A stretch of 64,000 bases of DNA from Hysterangium stoloniferum (lineage: Eukaryota; Basidiomycota; Agaricomycetes; Hysterangiales; Hysterangiaceae): NCBI GenBank assembly GCA_015178975.1, contig WHVD01000061.1, positions 434,001 to 498,000 on the forward strand, in the 5' to 3' direction. The notes under the pieces are model-generated. The model made no database searches. It was given only the letters and a program-made list of their open reading frames with translations, and had not been told where the DNA came from. Position 1 is the stretch's first letter. The number at the start of each line of letters is the position of its first letter. The position numbers and the translations under genes are program-made. Below are positions 1-10,177 of this stretch, one piece after another.

Positions 1-1036
1 CGGCTATTCAAACCCGACTACGCCTTTTCTGTCTGGTTATGCTTTGATACGTCCCTTTCCATTATGATGATCCATTTTACACTATGTCTCACCTATGTCT
101 ATATATATATGTAACCCTCGAACTATTTCCTTTTACCGTAGTCCCGCTCTCGGTTATCATCGGCCTCCAAACTAATCATAAACTTCCCGTTCCTAGTCAA
201 GCTTATTGTTAATACCGTCTTCCACCTTTCTCCCCATTAGTATTTTCTAGACGCCTGTTACTTGTATATGAACCCGCTGTAGTTGTAGTTACTAGGCAAT
301 CAGAATATCGACTCAGAACATCCCCCTACCTCTACTATAAGTATCCCGCCATCTGTATCCCTTGGTCTTCAACCTCGGTCCACGACCTCGGTCTCCGACC
401 TTCACCCACCTGAAATCTAAGGACACTCAACGTGAACTTGTGAGGGCGCAGCTGTGATGTATTAGCCTTATTTTAATACTATTTTCTGAAAAAGGAGTCC
501 AATGCTCTATCAAAATGTGCAAATACTCAATTCACTGCAAGGTAAAATAATTTAAGTATTTGATATTAATCAGTGGCAGCCTAAATAGACTTAGAACCCC
601 TGAAGTCAAGAGTTTACTTGAATATATGCACCCTACTTCGCAAAGAAGGTTTTGAGAGCTGCTTGTGCAAGCTTGTTCTTTTTCTGTAAAAACACTACTA
701 AAATATGAATAACAATTCACTGATTCCGAAACTAGATTCGACTTCGATTCTAGCTAGTTTATATATATTTTATACTATTTATCAAACAGTAAAAATATTA
801 ATAAACAGGTCAAAAGATTAGATATAGAATAAAACACTATTTGGCTAATATATGCTTTATTTACACTAACCTACAGGGTCTACTGTGATACTAACTTATC
901 AGGATCTTAATGTAGTCTTAAGGATTCTGCAAGAATATTCTCAGTATTTATTTATGCCAAAAACCGGGTAGAAATTAGAATATATGTATTTCTAATCTCA
1001 ATATAACCTAAAATATTTATTACTTTAATTGATAAC

Positions 1037-1274
1037 CAACAACTCAACTAGAGGTGGATTAGTAATAAAGGATAGCCAGCTACTCAACTAAGAGGTGGCA
1101 AAAGGGGAACAAGTTGTTTGTCAGAAGCTCAACTAGAGGTGACAAGGGGGTAGGATTATTACCAGAAGCTCAACTAGAGGTGGCAAAGGGATCCTGAGAT
1201 AGCTTAGGTCAGCAGCTCAACTAGAGGTGACTAAGTGTTTGTATATATTTATCCAACAGCCCAACTAGGGGTGG
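1037..1274 (+). repeat. Six imperfect spaced repeats inside element J
   Basis: The core CTCAACTAGAGGTG, or close variants, recurs six times at about 35-60 bp intervals upstream of the TATA-like box of element J. The spacers differ, so this is not a simple tandem array. Repeated regulatory binding sites of the LTR are one possible reading (inference). Confidence 0.7.
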
Positions 1275-1625
1275 AATATTACTGCTGATGCAGTGGCACA
1301 CTGATGTGGTGTAGTAAATGGGTTAAAATGAGTTATATTTCAGTGGTGGAGCAGAGCTCCTTATATACAGTAAAATCTGAGACATGGGAGAATGTTCTAG
1401 CTACTTGTTTTACCTATTTTTAGCTATTTTACCTGGAATCTGCTGGAATATTCCAGGAGTTTCTGCTACTTTCATTGTAGCATATATGCTGATGTAATGT
1501 TCTCGCGCGTCGCGAAGTTGCTGATTTCGTGCGCGCGCTGATTACATAATTTTCCCGCGCGTGTCGCGTTTGTGACAAGTCGTCGCATTTTGTGACGACG
1601 GTCACTTGTTGTGACGACAGTCACT

Positions 1626-1841
1626 GTTGTGACGAATGTCACCGTTGTGACGAATGTCACCGTTGTGACGAATGTCACCGTTGTGACGAATGTCACCGTT
1701 GTGACGAATGTCACCGTTGTGACGAATGTCACCGTTGTGACGAATGTCACCGTTGTGACGAATGTCACCGTTGTGACGAATGTCACCGTTGTGACGAATG
1801 TCACCGTTGTGACGAATGTCACCGTTGTGACGAATGTCACC
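1626..1841. repeat. 18-bp minisatellite, 12 units
   Basis: Twelve almost identical units of GTTGTGACGAATGTCACC make 216 bp. Each unit holds the inverted repeat GTGAC-gaat-GTCAC. Because 18 is divisible by three, long ORFs run through the array in several frames; these are artefacts of the repeat and not genes. Confidence 0.95.
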
Positions 1842-2192
1842 TTTTGTGACGAATATTCCCGCGCGTTGTGCAATAAGCGCCAGAAGGCCGACTTCGAAGA
1901 TTTTTAGTTAAAAAAGAATAAACAGTAGAATTTCGATAGTTCTCCCAAATTAAATCATAAAAATATGAAATAAATTGTAAAAATCAGGTTAAATTCAGGA
2001 GAATATTGTACAATAATTTCGTCGCAATATAAGTACATTTGAACTTGTTTTTATCAATTTGTTTAGGGGGAGATTGGTTAAAAATCGGAAAAACCTAAAA
2101 ATACATAACAGCAGCACATAAGCTGAAGCCTAGTCCTTCTGTTCAGCCCCCGTCGGTTACCTGGCATTTAGCCCATCAGTCAGTTCTTAACA

Positions 2193-2501
2193 AAATGGTA
2201 TTTTGAGTATTACCATTCAAAATATAGCTATGTCTTAGTTTGAAGCCAACATGTATATTTGTGGCAATTGTCCACTTTTTGCAACACCCCCCTCACAGCA
2301 GTATGTATGTGGCACCCACACAGTAAGATTCAATGTCGGAGTTTGAAAAAATTTTGAGCCTCAATAGTCAACCTCGACCCAAACCACACTACATCTTTTG
2401 GTGATACAGCTTCTCTATTCATCCAGTGTTATTGAGCATTGTTTCTTTCCAGTTATCCTATACTTCTGTAAGAGTTTTGGGAATCTCTTGCTTTAGTAAG
2501 A
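2193..2501. other. No recognisable feature
   Basis: AT-rich sequence between a family A LTR and a family H LTR. I see no ORF, LTR end or RNA gene. It may be old transposon or host intergenic DNA. Confidence 0.5.
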
Positions 2502-2996
2502 TGTTAGGATTCTGTCATTTTAAACCCCTGTGATTGTTTTAGGCTCAAAACCCACCATCAGCTCACTGTTGGAACCCCCATCCTAGTCATTTGTGATTGC
2601 GGCATCCCTGACACTTGTTTTATTATAGTAGCTAATCTTGTATTCTTCTGTTCCATCTCCATCCTATTCACTCTCCCATTACTGCTTCCTCTTACATGTC
2701 TCACTTACCACCTCAGACCCCTTCTATAATGATTAGTATTACATTTAGTCTTCCCACCTCATCATCAACTTTTCATGATCCATTTCACCCTTCACTTCCT
2801 TGATCAGCCCTCTGGTCATCCATCTCATCATAGTATAAATCTTCTTCATGTGTGCTACAGTTCTTTAGTTCAAAAATTGACTTAGATTACCCTCTACTAG
2901 TTCCCAGTCTTGTTCTCCCTTCCTCAGTACCTCCAAAGACATTCTCAGCAAGCTGTGAACTCTTACTATACGATTTTTAGTATTTTTGGCCCCCTG
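2502..2996 (+). repeat. Family H LTR, left part (split by element G)
   Basis: It begins TGTTAGGATTC and aligns through most of its length with the H LTR at 33225-36558. At 2996 it is interrupted by element G, which duplicated CCCTG. The right part resumes at 23283. The outer TSD is not clear. Confidence 0.75.
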
Positions 2997-3419
2997 TGTC
3001 ACAAATTGATTATTCTTCAATAAAGTCGAATAATATTCTGATCGAACTCGAAAGCCTCGTTCAACAAAGTATATATTCGCCCTGTCAATGAAGTAAGAGG
3101 CTATTACCAGTCGCGAGAACTCACAGAAGTATTTGTTGAAGAAGTTACGACAAGTTAGATTATTAATATCACTAATTTACAAATATTTTGACTGACTTCC
3201 CTCACTTCTTTTGTGGCCCTTTTATGTTTTTCTTCGTATCATTATGACTATATGATCTAATAATGAAATCATTTGTGACGTCGAAATGAGACATGTCAAA
3301 AGAGATTCGATGTTGTCAAATAATGTTCGGTTTTGTTAAGTCAAATGATGAGTCGAAAAGTTGTTGAATATTACCTTTGAATGTTTGTGACAATATTGTG
3401 ACTTGTGACAGTTGTGACA
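2997..3419 (-). repeat. 3' LTR of element G
   Basis: On the minus strand this is the downstream LTR. It matches 22847-23277 over its full length, with many scattered differences, so G is old compared with F2. The polypurine tract is adjacent at 3420-3432. Confidence 0.92.
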
Positions 3420-3455
3420 GTATCCTCCCCTTGTGACTGAGCCCTCGTAAAGGAA

Positions 3456-4085
3456 TTGGAATGCAATGGGAATTTGAAGCAAAATCAGAAAATTCATAAG
3501 TTTTCAAATTGTCAAATTTTTTTCGATTTTGATAATTTGTTTTTCAGTTGCACAATGTGTTTTAATACAAATTTCGTGTGCAAGAAAACAAATGTGTCAT
3601 CAAACTGTGATCGCTGCAATCGATTGCATTGGGCCTGTTATTGGAGTGTAAATAGGCCAGCCGGAAAACCGCGTCAAAGTCAAAACAAAAGTCAAAACAT
3701 GATCGAAGAGTCGGATGATGAGATCGAAAATGGCAGTCCTGGAATTTGCAAACTTGGGCAAAGGAAGAATATCCGTTGCAATGTCATGTTGAGGTTGTTG
3801 AATTTTTCAAGATGGTCGAGAAGGTCGGAGAATCAATCAGATAATTACTTGGAAAAAGAAATAAAATCACTGAGCGAAAGAATGTCAGAAGTGGAGAGAA
3901 CTATAGAGGATTTAATTGGTGAGGTTAAGGCGTTCAGGGATGACTTTTCAATTTTGTCGAAAAATTTGGTCAAAAGTGGGGATTTTAGTGAAGAAACTGA
4001 TATCAGTGTTAATAGTGGGAGATTTAGAGGGGCATGGTTTGATAAGATGGCAGAGTTGAGAGAGGAGGGTATTGAAGACTTATAG
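3456..4085 (+). CDS. Zn(II)2Cys6-type protein encoded antisense in element G
   Basis: A 209-residue ORF on the strand opposite to G's gag-pol, between the integrase stop (4192) and the 3' LTR. Cysteines at residues 32, 35, 42, 51, 54 and 61 give C-x2-C-x6-C-x8-C-x2-C-x6-C, the fungal Gal4-type binuclear zinc cluster pattern, which normally binds DNA in the nucleus. A charged stretch at about residues 130-165 has heptad-like leucines and could form a coiled coil. A splice acceptor-like TTTTTCAG sits just before the cluster, at about 3539-3546. The true gene may therefore begin in an upstream exon that is missing here, and the first 30 residues may be intronic. Element M has the same arrangement with clear introns. 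The host transcription-factor fold is inferred from cysteine spacing only, and target and role are unknown. Confidence 0.6.
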   Translation: MECNGNLKQNQKIHKFSNCQIFFDFDNLFFSCTMCFNTNFVCKKTNVSSNCDRCNRLHWACYWSVNRPAGKPRQSQNKSQNMIEESDDEIENGSPGICKLGQRKNIRCNVMLRLLNFSRWSRRSENQSDNYLEKEIKSLSERMSEVERTIEDLIGEVKAFRDDFSILSKNLVKSGDFSEETDISVNSGRFRGAWFDKMAELREEGIEDL

Positions 4086-4191
4086 ATATTTGAAATTTTG
4101 ATTTAATTGATGTTTTTGCGTTTTGATAATTTTTTTCGATTTTGTCGAATAAGTGTTGAAATAAGTGTTGAAAGATAGTTAAATGATATTT

Positions 4192-6105
4192 TTAATGTTG
4201 TGGAAGATTTGGATATTTTTGATGAAATTCTTTGATAAGGTTAAAAGCATGTTTGAGATCTTGAGATCCTAACCACAAAGTTTCTTCGTCTGTTCCTTCA
4301 TAACCTAACCAAGCAACTAAATATCATAATGAATCTTTATATCTTTTATTGAATTTTGAATCCAAAATTTCTCGAATTTCATATCGGGTTGTTCTTCAAC
4401 ATAAATTGGTGGAGGAGGAGGTTGTTTTTGATTTGAAAAAGTATTGGGATAAAATGGTTCTAACATTGAAATATGAAAGATGGGGTGAATTTCTTTGAGA
4501 TGATTGGGAAGTTTTAATGTATACAAATGAGATCCTGGTCGAGCAATGATTTCAAATGAGTCTAATAATTTTTCCGATAATTCTTTTGATGGTTGAGTTG
4601 TTCGTATGAAGTCAGATTGTACAAAGACTTGAGAATGGATTGGGAAGTCAAATGACTCTTTTTGATGTATGTCGGAATATTTTTGATAACATATTTGTGC
4701 TTTCTGGATATTTGATTTGAGATGTTTATGTAGAGCTTTGAGATCTGTTGTATAATCGTGAGCTAGAGCAAAAGCTAGATCTTTTTCAGGGTGAATTTCT
4801 AACAATGGATGATAACCTTTATTAGCAAAAAATGGTGTTTCACCAGTTGTTTCGGAAGGTGCATTGTTATAAGTGAATTCGGCTAAAGGGAGTAATTCAG
4901 CCCAATTGTCTTGTTGATAATTGGAATATATTTGTAAATATTGTTTGAGAGTTTGATTGACTTGTTCAGTTTGTCCATCACCTTCAGGATGGTATCCCGA
5001 AATAAAATGAAGTTTCATGTCGAGTACTGTTCTGAGAGATCGAAAGAAATATGACACAAATTTGGATCCTCAATTGGAAGTTACATGACTTGGGACTCCA
5101 TGTTTTGAAAAGACATGTAATATGAAAAGTCAAGTGAGTTCGGGAGCATTGATCACAGTATAAGTTGGAATGAATATTGCTGGTTTCAAGAGTCGATTGA
5201 CGATTATGAGTATTGAGTTGTAACCATTTGAAGTCAGTAATTGTTTGATAAAATCCATCGAGATTGAATGCCATGGTTGAAGAGGGATCAGACATTGCTT
5301 AAGTAATCCAATGGGTTGATGTCATGGAGTTTTCGATTTTGTACATGTTACACATGATCAAATAAAATCTTGAATATCTTGTTGGAGTCGTGGCCAAAAG
5401 AAATCTCAATATATTGTTCAATACATTTTCATTTGACTGAAATGGCCTGCGGTAATATAATCATGTCTTGATTGAAGAATTTGAAGTTGAAGATTTTGAT
5501 AATCAGGAATGTAAATTCTGTTTCAGAAACATAAAAAATCTTGTTCATTCTTTTGCCAATCTTCTTCAGTAGTGTCAGAAATCTGTCAAATTTTGTTGAG
5601 AGTCAATTGATCTTCTTGAATATATCTTTCAATAGTTGATCTGTATCTATAATAATAGTAGCTTTTCTCGCTATTGGAAGATAATATGTTGCATGTAAGG
5701 AAGCTTGGATTTGTTCATTCGTAAATACCAGTCGAAGATTAGTCAGATTCTTTTTTGAGTAGTGAGGTTCATTTGGATAAACGTCATTTTCTTCTTGAAA
5801 GAACATCTGTTTTCAAATTTAGTTTTCCCAGTTGAAATTGAATAATTAAATTGAAAGTCGATAAATATTCTGCCCATTGAGCTTGTCATCAAGACAAAAT
5901 TCGAGTTGTCGCAAAATATTCAAGATTCTTGTGATCCATCAAAACTTCAATTGGTTCTTTTGTTCCTTCAAAATAATGTCACCAAATTTTGAAAAATTTG
6001 AATATTGCCAATAATTCTTTGTCATAAGTGTCATAATTAATTTCAGAGGTTGAAAGGGTTCTTGAATGATAAGCAACTGGATGAATTTTGTTATCGGGGG
6101 GTTGC
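4192..6105 (-). pseudogene. Element G pol, 3' half: RNase H end, integrase, chromodomain-like tail
   Basis: From 6105 down to 4192 I read the end of RNase H (TDHKNLEYF-like segment near 5920), the linker, the integrase core, and a C-terminal tail. The 246-residue open stretch 4317-5057 contains the DGQTE motif with the third catalytic acid and the usual HPIFHISMLEP segment. The last block (WLGYEG...EETLWL, about 4193-4320) resembles the chromodomain-like end of gypsy integrases and ends in TAA at 4192-4194. Stops and frameshifts break the reading at about 4320, 5060, 5300 and 5600. The upstream half of this gene lies at 19053-21552, beyond the F1 insertion. Confidence 0.85.
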
Positions 6106-6422
6106 TGTAAGGGGACAAATCATTCATACTTTATATCCCCCAGATTATGCTTTATTGTCTATTCCCTTTTATTACCCCACTATTACAGGACACTTGATTC
6201 TTTATAGGGTACATTGAACTGATGTATGAGGGCACTTAAGGTGTGGGAAAATGCACTGTGTGCTGTATAGCTGACATGTCACACCTGGTAGAGTTTCCTT
6301 AGACTTTTCTCTTTGGATTTCCTCTATCAGGTGAGTAGATAGTTATCTTGTATTTAGACACTTATATATATCTTTGGATTTCCTCTATCAGTGTGATATT
6401 CGCCACTAGGGTTGCCCTTACA
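6106..6422 (+). repeat. 5' LTR of F1
   Basis: 317 bp, TGTAAGGGG...CCCTTACA. It contains a direct repeat of GGATTTCCTCTATCAG (about 6315-6335 and 6375-6391). The internal region begins GTGGAAAAG. Confidence 0.93.
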
Positions 6423-6538
6423 GTGGAAAAGTCTCACAATCTCCTAGGGCTGGCTGCAGTTGTTACTACAGATAAAACACGGAGTAAACTTGTGACCCCT
6501 CCTTACATTCCACATATCACCCCACCTTGTGTTTTGGG

Positions 6539-7951
6539 ATGTCTCTGCCTCCAGAGCTCAAGCAGCACCTGCAAGGCATGGAACAGAACACTCAGGACGG
6601 TGTCAAGGCTCTCACAGACCTCATTACTCAACTCCAACTCACCGTTAGCAATCTCACGAATTCTACACTCCCCTCTTCATCAGCCACACCCTCTACTCAT
6701 CCTTTGAATCCAGTCACCACATCCACCCCATCTCTCGCAACATCTGTCCGAACGACGCGTCATCTGAAAGGTTTGAAACCGAGCGACTTCGATGGAAATA
6801 GAGACCATGGCCGCAACTTTCTTCACTCTTGCTACACCTACATGATGCTGTGTCTGAAGATTTCCTGGACGACAACACATGCATCTTTTGGGTCTTGACT
6901 TTCATGAAAACTGGCTGAGCCACAACTTGGGCAAGTGAGGCGATCCTGCAACACCATGCTAATGGCACTATGTTCACGGACTGGGGCGACTTTCAGACCC
7001 ATTTTGAAGTGGAATTCTACCTGCAATTCGAACAAGAAGCTGCCACTAGTCGACTCAACTCTACGGTGTATTTTCAAGGTACCTGGCATATCAACCTCTA
7101 CATCAACGACTTTCGAGAGATGGCCCACAAGGCAGAGTACACCAGCACCCCCACTGTCATGGCATTCAGCCAGTCTAAACTGCAGCATTGAATGACAAGT
7201 CACGACCATGACGGTCGGCTGCCCAGGCAATAGTGACCTCGATGGCTGGTTTGAGACAGCACGCATCACAGCACAAGCCCAGGCAGCCAGCGATACTTTC
7301 CAACAGTCGCTCCAATGGCAGAGCTTACCCCTGAGAACACCAGTTGTTTTGTTGACAACCGGATCACATTCCCACTCAATCCCCACACCCCCTCACATCA
7401 ATTACACACTGCCACCAGGGCCACCCTCTGGATTTCCCTTACACACTCTGTCGATGCAATGGGGGTCCACAATCAGAACTGTGCCTATGGAAGTGGACTG
7501 GGCTCATTGGACACAGCAACATACCCCTCTCAATACCTGTCGTAAATGTGGACAGGTGGGTCATTGGGCATGTGATTGTCCAGAGATAAGGGAAATCCTC
7601 CATTTCCTAGCAGAAGACCCAGATGACCTGTCAGCATTCACTCAAGATATATTGGCATTGGAGGATGCAGGCCAGGTTTCCAATGTGGACAAGGAGCCAC
7701 TCCCATTGGGACAGTCGGTGGAACAGGTGCCCTCATTGCTTGTTCATGACCAACTTCACAGTGTAACAATAAATAAGATAGAGCCTCAATACACTCCTTC
7801 TACTTATGCTGAAACTGTGAAACCAGTAGTCACATCTAACCTCCCGAAACCCTACCCCCATCTCCTGAAGTGGGAGTGGAGGTTGCCATCCACCTACATC
7901 ATATGCTCAACCCCCTTGACCAACTCCTTGTCCTTGCCAATTCAGATTTAG
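6539..7951 (+). pseudogene. F1 gag
   Basis: Starts at an ATG (6539) followed by SLPPELKQHLQ and a short coiled-coil-like stretch. The capsid region is spread over several frames. The C-terminal part (7208-7951) carries one zinc knuckle CRKCGQVGHWACDC (C-x2-C-x4-H-x4-C). Frameshifts near 6900 and 7195 and internal stops mean no full protein can be made. F2 encodes a divergent relative on the other strand. Gag would assemble the virus-like particle and bind RNA. Confidence 0.8.
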
Positions 7952-10176
7952 GTGATAGACACTGCCGAGATCCATGCCCTGAGTGCTCTTTTAGATTGTG
8001 GTGCTACAGGACTGTTCATTGACAGGGATTTTGTTAAAAAGAAGCACCTCACCACTCGTTCCCTCACTCACCCAATTCCAGTCCTTATGTCAATGGCACT
8101 CACAATGAGGCCAGTGCTATCACGGAAGTAGTTGACCTCATCCTGCATTATAAAGATCATTATGAGCATGCTGTCTTTGCAATCACCAGTTTGGGTCGCC
8201 ACAATATGCTTCTTGGATTCACCTGGCTGCAACAGCACAACCCAGAGGTGGATTGGTCAATAGGCAAGGTCACTATGAGTTGATGCCCATCCCAATGTCG
8301 GACTTGCCAACAAGAGTTAAAGGAAGAGCATTGGGCAGCTGCAAAGCTTCGAGTCTGCTGTACTGGGCCATTACTGATGCCCACCACTCCTATAGAAGAT
8401 GATTCAATGATGGAGTGAGAGGTAGAAGAAGATACAGAAGAAGATACAGATCTTTGAGAGGATGGAGACCGCATTTGGGTGGCCTCACTCCCCCCCGAAG
8501 AAGAGTTTATTTGTGCCAGTACTACCACCTCTCAGCATCTTGCAGAGGCATTTCGTCGTAATTCCCAACCAATGACTTCAGGTAAAGGACCAGTGCAAGA
8601 TCAAATTCCTGTGTACCTGCATGAATATGTGGACATCTTTTCCAAGGCCTCTTTTGACAGATTCCCTGACCAGAAATCCTGGGACCATGCCATTGAACTG
8701 GTACCAGATTCCAAACCTTCATCTTGCAAGGTGTACCCTTTAGCTCCAAATGAACAGGCAGAGCTTGATGCCTTCCTTCAAGAGAATCTATCCACAGGCT
8801 GCATCTGACCCTCAAAGTCACCCATGGCTTCCCCAGTTTTCTTTTTTAAGAAAAAGGATGGGTCCCTTCATTTAGTACAGGACTATCGTGTTCTCAATGC
8901 TGTCACTATCAAGAACCGATACCCCCTTCCCTTGATCTCTGACCTTATCAATCAGCTACGTGGAGCTCGTTATTTCACCAAATTAAATGTATGATGGGGC
9001 TATAACAATGTAAGGATTAAGAAAGGGGATGAATGGAAAGCAGCCTTTCTGTGAAGGGTATGCATATATGCATAATTGGACTAAGGAATAATAGTTGGAT
9101 TATAGTACTTTATTATTTACCTTTTATTTCTTTATTACATTCTTTCAATATTTCAAGCATACCCTTATTTTGTAGTTCGAAGCTTTGTGTATACGTATGG
9201 GCGCTCTCGGCGCCAAGAGATAGACACTTTTTTCACCCAGCAGACACCACCTCGTAAACGACCCAGACGTCGAATAGCGAGAGGTGTCAAGGGTAAAGTC
9301 TCAACTACCTATAAAGGTAGTGTTCTCTCGCATACTAACGTACTTTGAACTCGAACCGCGAAGGTCGAGTTCCCCTCTAAGGTCTTTGCGCTCGTTGACA
9401 CTATAGTCGACTCGCACTACTATATCTTTACTTTAGATATTCAGCTTCTCGTTGATTATCTATCTTACGTCTAGCTACGACTTGTACCGTGAAGGTCAAC
9501 TCTTTCCTTCTCTCATTCTAGCCATCAAGAGCAACTGTACAGTTGCTCTTGTGATGCATAGCGTGTCCCCTTACTAGTACTGCCAGTCTAGTAATCTACG
9601 GTATTGTACTGTACGGGTCAATACCTACTAATAGTAGTTGAATAAACACTATTCTTCGTATATTGAACGGTCAGAATCTAGCGACTCTTCACACTTTCAC
9701 ACCAACCAGGGTGTTTGAACCCCTTGTTATGTTTTTTGGACTCACCAATAGCCCATCCACCTTCCAGACAATGATGAATGTCATTTTCCATGACCTTATC
9801 ATGGAAGGTGTTGTGGTCATTTATCTGGATGACATCTTGATATTCACCAAAACACTGCAAGAGCACTACTGTGTGTCACATCTAGTTATGCAACAGCTAT
9901 GCCAGCATAAACTCTATCTCAGGCCAGAGAAGTGTGAATTTGAGAAGACCAAGATTGAGTATTTGGGACTCATTATTTCAGAGGGTCAGGTGGAGATGGA
10001 TCCGATCAAAGTGGCTGGTGTAGCAAAATGGCCAACCCCAGGCAGCCATAAGAAGTACAGTCCTTCCTGGGATTTGCCAACTTTTACTGATGTTTCATCA
10101 AGGACTTCTCCCACCATGCACATCCCCTGTTTGATCTCACCAAAAAGGATCAGCTTTGGAAGTGGGGCAAGGAGGA
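7940..10176 (+). pseudogene. F1 protease and reverse transcriptase, split by a B solo LTR
   Basis: A DCGATG retropepsin active-site segment is near 7995-8010. The RT spans 8479-9049 and resumes at 9699. The catalytic box IYLDD is intact near 9822. The RT is interrupted by the solo LTR at 9050-9693 (TSD CTTTC), exactly between codons that correspond to continuous sequence in F2. Further damage includes in-frame stops near 8807 and 8993 and a frameshift near 10050 before RNase H. Confidence 0.85.
9050..9693 (+). repeat. Family B solo LTR inside F1 RT
   Basis: 644 bp, TGTGAAGGGTATGC...GACTCTTCACA, with TSD CTTTC at 9045-9049 and 9694-9698. It contains a perfect 26-bp palindrome at 9526-9551 and several further short hairpins. 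Its orientation is opposite to the copies at 35612 and 39146; the absolute sense is uncertain. Confidence 0.93.
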
Positions 10177-10177
10177 A

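Larger units (their letters stand above)
453..2110 (+). mobile_element. Family J long LTR-like insertion (probable solo LTR)
   Basis: The element begins TGTGATGTATT and ends ATACATAACA. It is flanked by GCAGC on both sides (448-452 and 2111-2115) and splits a family A LTR. No protein domain is visible. A TATA-like CTTATATACA lies near 1351. The copy at 42423-43672 has similar ends and a similar CTCCTT-TATACA segment. I infer a solo LTR of a family with very long LTRs, possibly Copia-type; a non-autonomous LTR element is the alternative. Confidence 0.7.
1..2192 (+). repeat. Family A LTR, right part, split by a J insertion
   Basis: Bases 1-452 and 2116-2192 match the complete family A LTRs elsewhere in the window (for example 49130-49852) and end in TTAACA. 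The left end lies outside the window, so its TSD cannot be checked. The two parts are separated by a 1,658-bp insertion that duplicated GCAGC. No coding capacity. Confidence 0.8.

Noticed and set aside
1626-1841. Regular short repeats suggesting a CRISPR array
   Set aside because: Units are contiguous with no unique spacers, and the organism is eukaryotic.
1472-1907. Long ORFs on both strands across the 18-bp array (repeated VTFVTT, CDECHR and VVTNVT peptides)
   Set aside because: They exist only because the repeat unit is a multiple of three; no start context, domain or conservation.
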